Assembly: GCF_030816015.1 (NCBI RefSeq)
Contig: NZ_JAUSXN010000001.1
Coordinates: forward strand, 2,976,001 to 3,040,000
Reading direction: 5' to 3'
DNA from: Pedobacter sp. W3I1
GTDB taxonomy: Bacteria; Bacteroidota; Bacteroidia; Sphingobacteriales; Sphingobacteriaceae
DNA length: 64,000 nucleotides
Shown here one piece after another: positions 62,767 to 64,000 of this stretch. Position 1 is the first letter of the stretch, and each line of letters begins with the position of its first letter. Position numbers and translations under genes: made by a program. The notes under the pieces were generated by a model. It was not told where the DNA came from. It ran no database searches and saw only the letters and a program-made list of their open reading frames with translations.

Positions 62767-63180
62767 TCAAAGCAAAATCACCAAACTACCTGCAACAATC
62801 AACCCACCACCAACTAATGTTTTAGCATCAATCGGTTCTTTTAAGATCAAAAAAGCCAAGCCCATTGCAATGGCCACACTTAACTTATCAATCGGGGCTA
62901 CTTTGGAAACATTTCCCGTTTCGAGCGCCTTAAAATAAAAAATCCAGGATAAGCCTGTTGCCAATCCCGATAAACCTAAAAATATCAGGTTGTTTTTACT
63001 CAATGTTTTAAGCTGGGAAATTTCTCCGGTTGCTAGAACAATTCCCCAGGCAATAAATAAGATTACTATAGTTCTGATAGCCGTTGCCACATTTCCATTA
63101 ACGCCTTTTAGTCCAACTTTAGCTAAAATTGCCGTTGCAGCAGCAAACAAAGCAGAGAGTATTGCATAAAATTTCCACAT
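62767..63180 (-). CDS. EamA-family single-domain membrane transporter
   Basis: The 137-residue protein has about five membrane segments and the drug/metabolite-transporter pattern: YAILSALFAAATAILAKVGL at the start, ISWIFYFKALETG-like (LSWIFYFKALETGN, about 78-91) and KLSVAIAMGLAFLILKEPI near the end. It is one EamA unit (most members have two), so it probably works as a dimer. Substrate unknown. The divergent arsR gene shares its promoter region. Confidence 0.85.
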   Translation of the reverse strand: MWKFYAILSALFAAATAILAKVGLKGVNGNVATAIRTIVILFIAWGIVLATGEISQLKTLSKNNLIFLGLSGLATGLSWIFYFKALETGNVSKVAPIDKLSVAIAMGLAFLILKEPIDAKTLVGGGLIVAGSLVILL

Positions 63181-63297
63181 GATTTAAATTTTAATTTAAA
63201 ATACAAAATATTTATACGCTAAAGAAAGCATTGAATCTATAGAAATTCTGTAGTGTGTTAAGAAGGTTTAAAAATAAATTTTGATATCCATTTTATC

Positions 63298-63315
63298 TAT
63301 CGTAATATTGCGATA
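63298..63315. promoter_or_regulatory. ArsR operator candidate
   Basis: TATCGTAATATTGCGATA is an 18-nt near-perfect palindrome 7 nt before the arsR start, as expected for autorepression. A related sequence (TAATATTGCAATTT on the minus strand, about 63678-63691) precedes the next gene. Confidence 0.55.
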
Positions 63316-63322
63316 TAAAATT

Positions 63323-63652
63323 ATGGGACTTACCAAAACAGAAATCTTCACTGAAGAGCAGAATCAAATGGCAGCGTTATTAAAAGCAATGGCACATCCT
63401 GCGCGCATTGCGATTCTTCAGCGCATCCTTAAATCAAATACGTGTATCTGTGGCGATTTGGTTGAGGAACTTGGCTTAGCTCAGGCTACCATTTCTCAGC
63501 ATTTAAAAGAACTTAAAAATGCGGGTATTATTCAGGGAACCATTGAAGGGGTGAGTATTTGTTACTGTATAGAACCTAAAACCTGGCAGTTATTACAAAC
63601 ACGGCTGGGCGATTTCTTTGCCTCATATAAAGGCGAGCAGAACTGCTGTTAA
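63323..63652 (+). CDS. ArsR family metalloid-responsive repressor
   Basis: From ATG 63323 the product has 109 residues with a winged helix: LLKAMAHPARIAILQRI, the helix with C-x-C (SNTCICGDLVEEL, about 36-48) where As(III)/Sb(III) binds in ArsR, and the recognition helix AQATISQHLKELKNAG. The C-terminus ends NCC, adding two more cysteines. The repressor would leave its operator when metalloid binds. It begins an operon whose second gene, DUF6428-like, often accompanies arsenic resistance genes in Bacteroidota. Confidence 0.85.
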   Translation: MGLTKTEIFTEEQNQMAALLKAMAHPARIAILQRILKSNTCICGDLVEELGLAQATISQHLKELKNAGIIQGTIEGVSICYCIEPKTWQLLQTRLGDFFASYKGEQNCC

Positions 63653-63690
63653 AATTTTTTTATTTAAATCAATCGTTAAATTGCAATATT

Positions 63691-64000
63691 ATGATTAATA
63701 AATCTTCAACGGAATGGAGCAGCTTTAAGGCTGAACTTCAACAACATCCAGAATTGGTATTACAGTTCCAATATGCTCCGGGTAAACGGGTAAATGCCAA
63801 TTATCACATTACCGAAATTAAACAGGCGCCTATTGTTTCCGTAGATTGCGGAGGCGTGATGAACGCCTGGACTGAAATTATAGTACAGTTATGGGAGCCT
63901 ACTGAAGAGGAAACGGGTAGGGCCATGCAGGTGAAAAAAGCATTATCCATTATTAACCTGGTAGAAAGTAAACTTCCATTAAATCCCAAATGGAATTGTG
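63691..64000 (+). CDS. DUF6428-like protein, N-terminal part (cut by window edge)
   Basis: ATG 63691 opens a frame of 103 codons that runs to the end of the window without a stop. The product starts MINKSSTEWSSFKAEL and has the segments VNANYHITEIKQAPIVSVDCGG and EIIVQLWEP, the pattern of the DUF6428 family that follows arsR in Bacteroidota arsenic operons. It starts 38 nt after the arsR stop. Its role is unknown. Arsenate reductase and arsenite export genes would be expected just beyond the window. Confidence 0.75.
   Translation, partial: MINKSSTEWSSFKAELQQHPELVLQFQYAPGKRVNANYHITEIKQAPIVSVDCGGVMNAWTEIIVQLWEPTEEETGRAMQVKKALSIINLVESKLPLNPKWNC

Overview
This window looks like a chromosomal segment of a Bacteroidota bacterium of the Sphingobacteriaceae, most like Pedobacter. 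The evidence is low GC, Bacteroidota promoter signatures (TTTG about 19 nt before TAnnTTTG), weak Shine-Dalgarno sequences, family content (DUF4142, DUF4374, DUF6965-like and DUF6428-like proteins, GH29/GH92/GH97 enzymes, an Xus-type TonB receptor) and many dispersed intergenic palindromes. No rRNA, tRNA, CRISPR array, transposase or prophage gene was seen.

Layout. 1-4.6 kb: end of a cysteine synthase, a relic of a response regulator, a CPA1 Na+/H+ antiporter, a GHKL ATPase and a secreted SGNH hydrolase. 4.8-11.1 kb: a tightly coupled 5-oxoproline operon (pxpB, pxpC, pxpA, an NRAMP-fold transporter without the metal-binding motifs, and an M1 aminopeptidase). 11.7-18.8 kb: a coupled operon of a flavin disulfide reductase, an ABC ATPase, a permease fused to a solute-binding domain, egtB and egtD, facing a class V PLP enzyme that could be EgtE. 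I read this as a combined ergothioneine import and synthesis locus. 18.9-25.8 kb: DinB and VOC proteins, pta-ackA (ackA frameshifted), a DUF6965-like protein, a CoiA-like protein and a DUF4142 lipoprotein. 26-31 kb: an xusABC-like xenosiderophore locus with a clear promoter and a hairpin leader.

31.8-45.1 kb: assimilatory nitrate/nitrite region. It holds an FNR-like regulator with four cysteines, mobA, a rubredoxin/sulfite-reductase-like protein, a nitrate-reductase-associated protein, a giant fused nitrate reductase, a nitrate transporter, a small outer-membrane protein, nirD, nirB (frameshifted) and, divergently, the siroheme gene cobA. MobA supplies the molybdenum cofactor and CobA the siroheme precursor, so the region is nearly self-contained.

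45.1-64 kb: repeat-rich spacers around a DUF481 protein, a GH29 fucosidase, a frameshifted SDR, a Kv-type channel with a zinc ribbon, a second DUF4142 protein, a secreted FAD oxidoreductase next to a frameshifted GH97, azoR behind a large palindrome, a receiver protein, mnmA, a GH92 mannosidase, an EamA protein, and the start of an arsenic-type arsR operon.

Four otherwise intact genes (ackA, nirB, the SDR gene and the GH97 gene) are each broken by a 1-2 nt indel in a short repeat. This pattern fits residual sequencing errors better than four independent gene losses.
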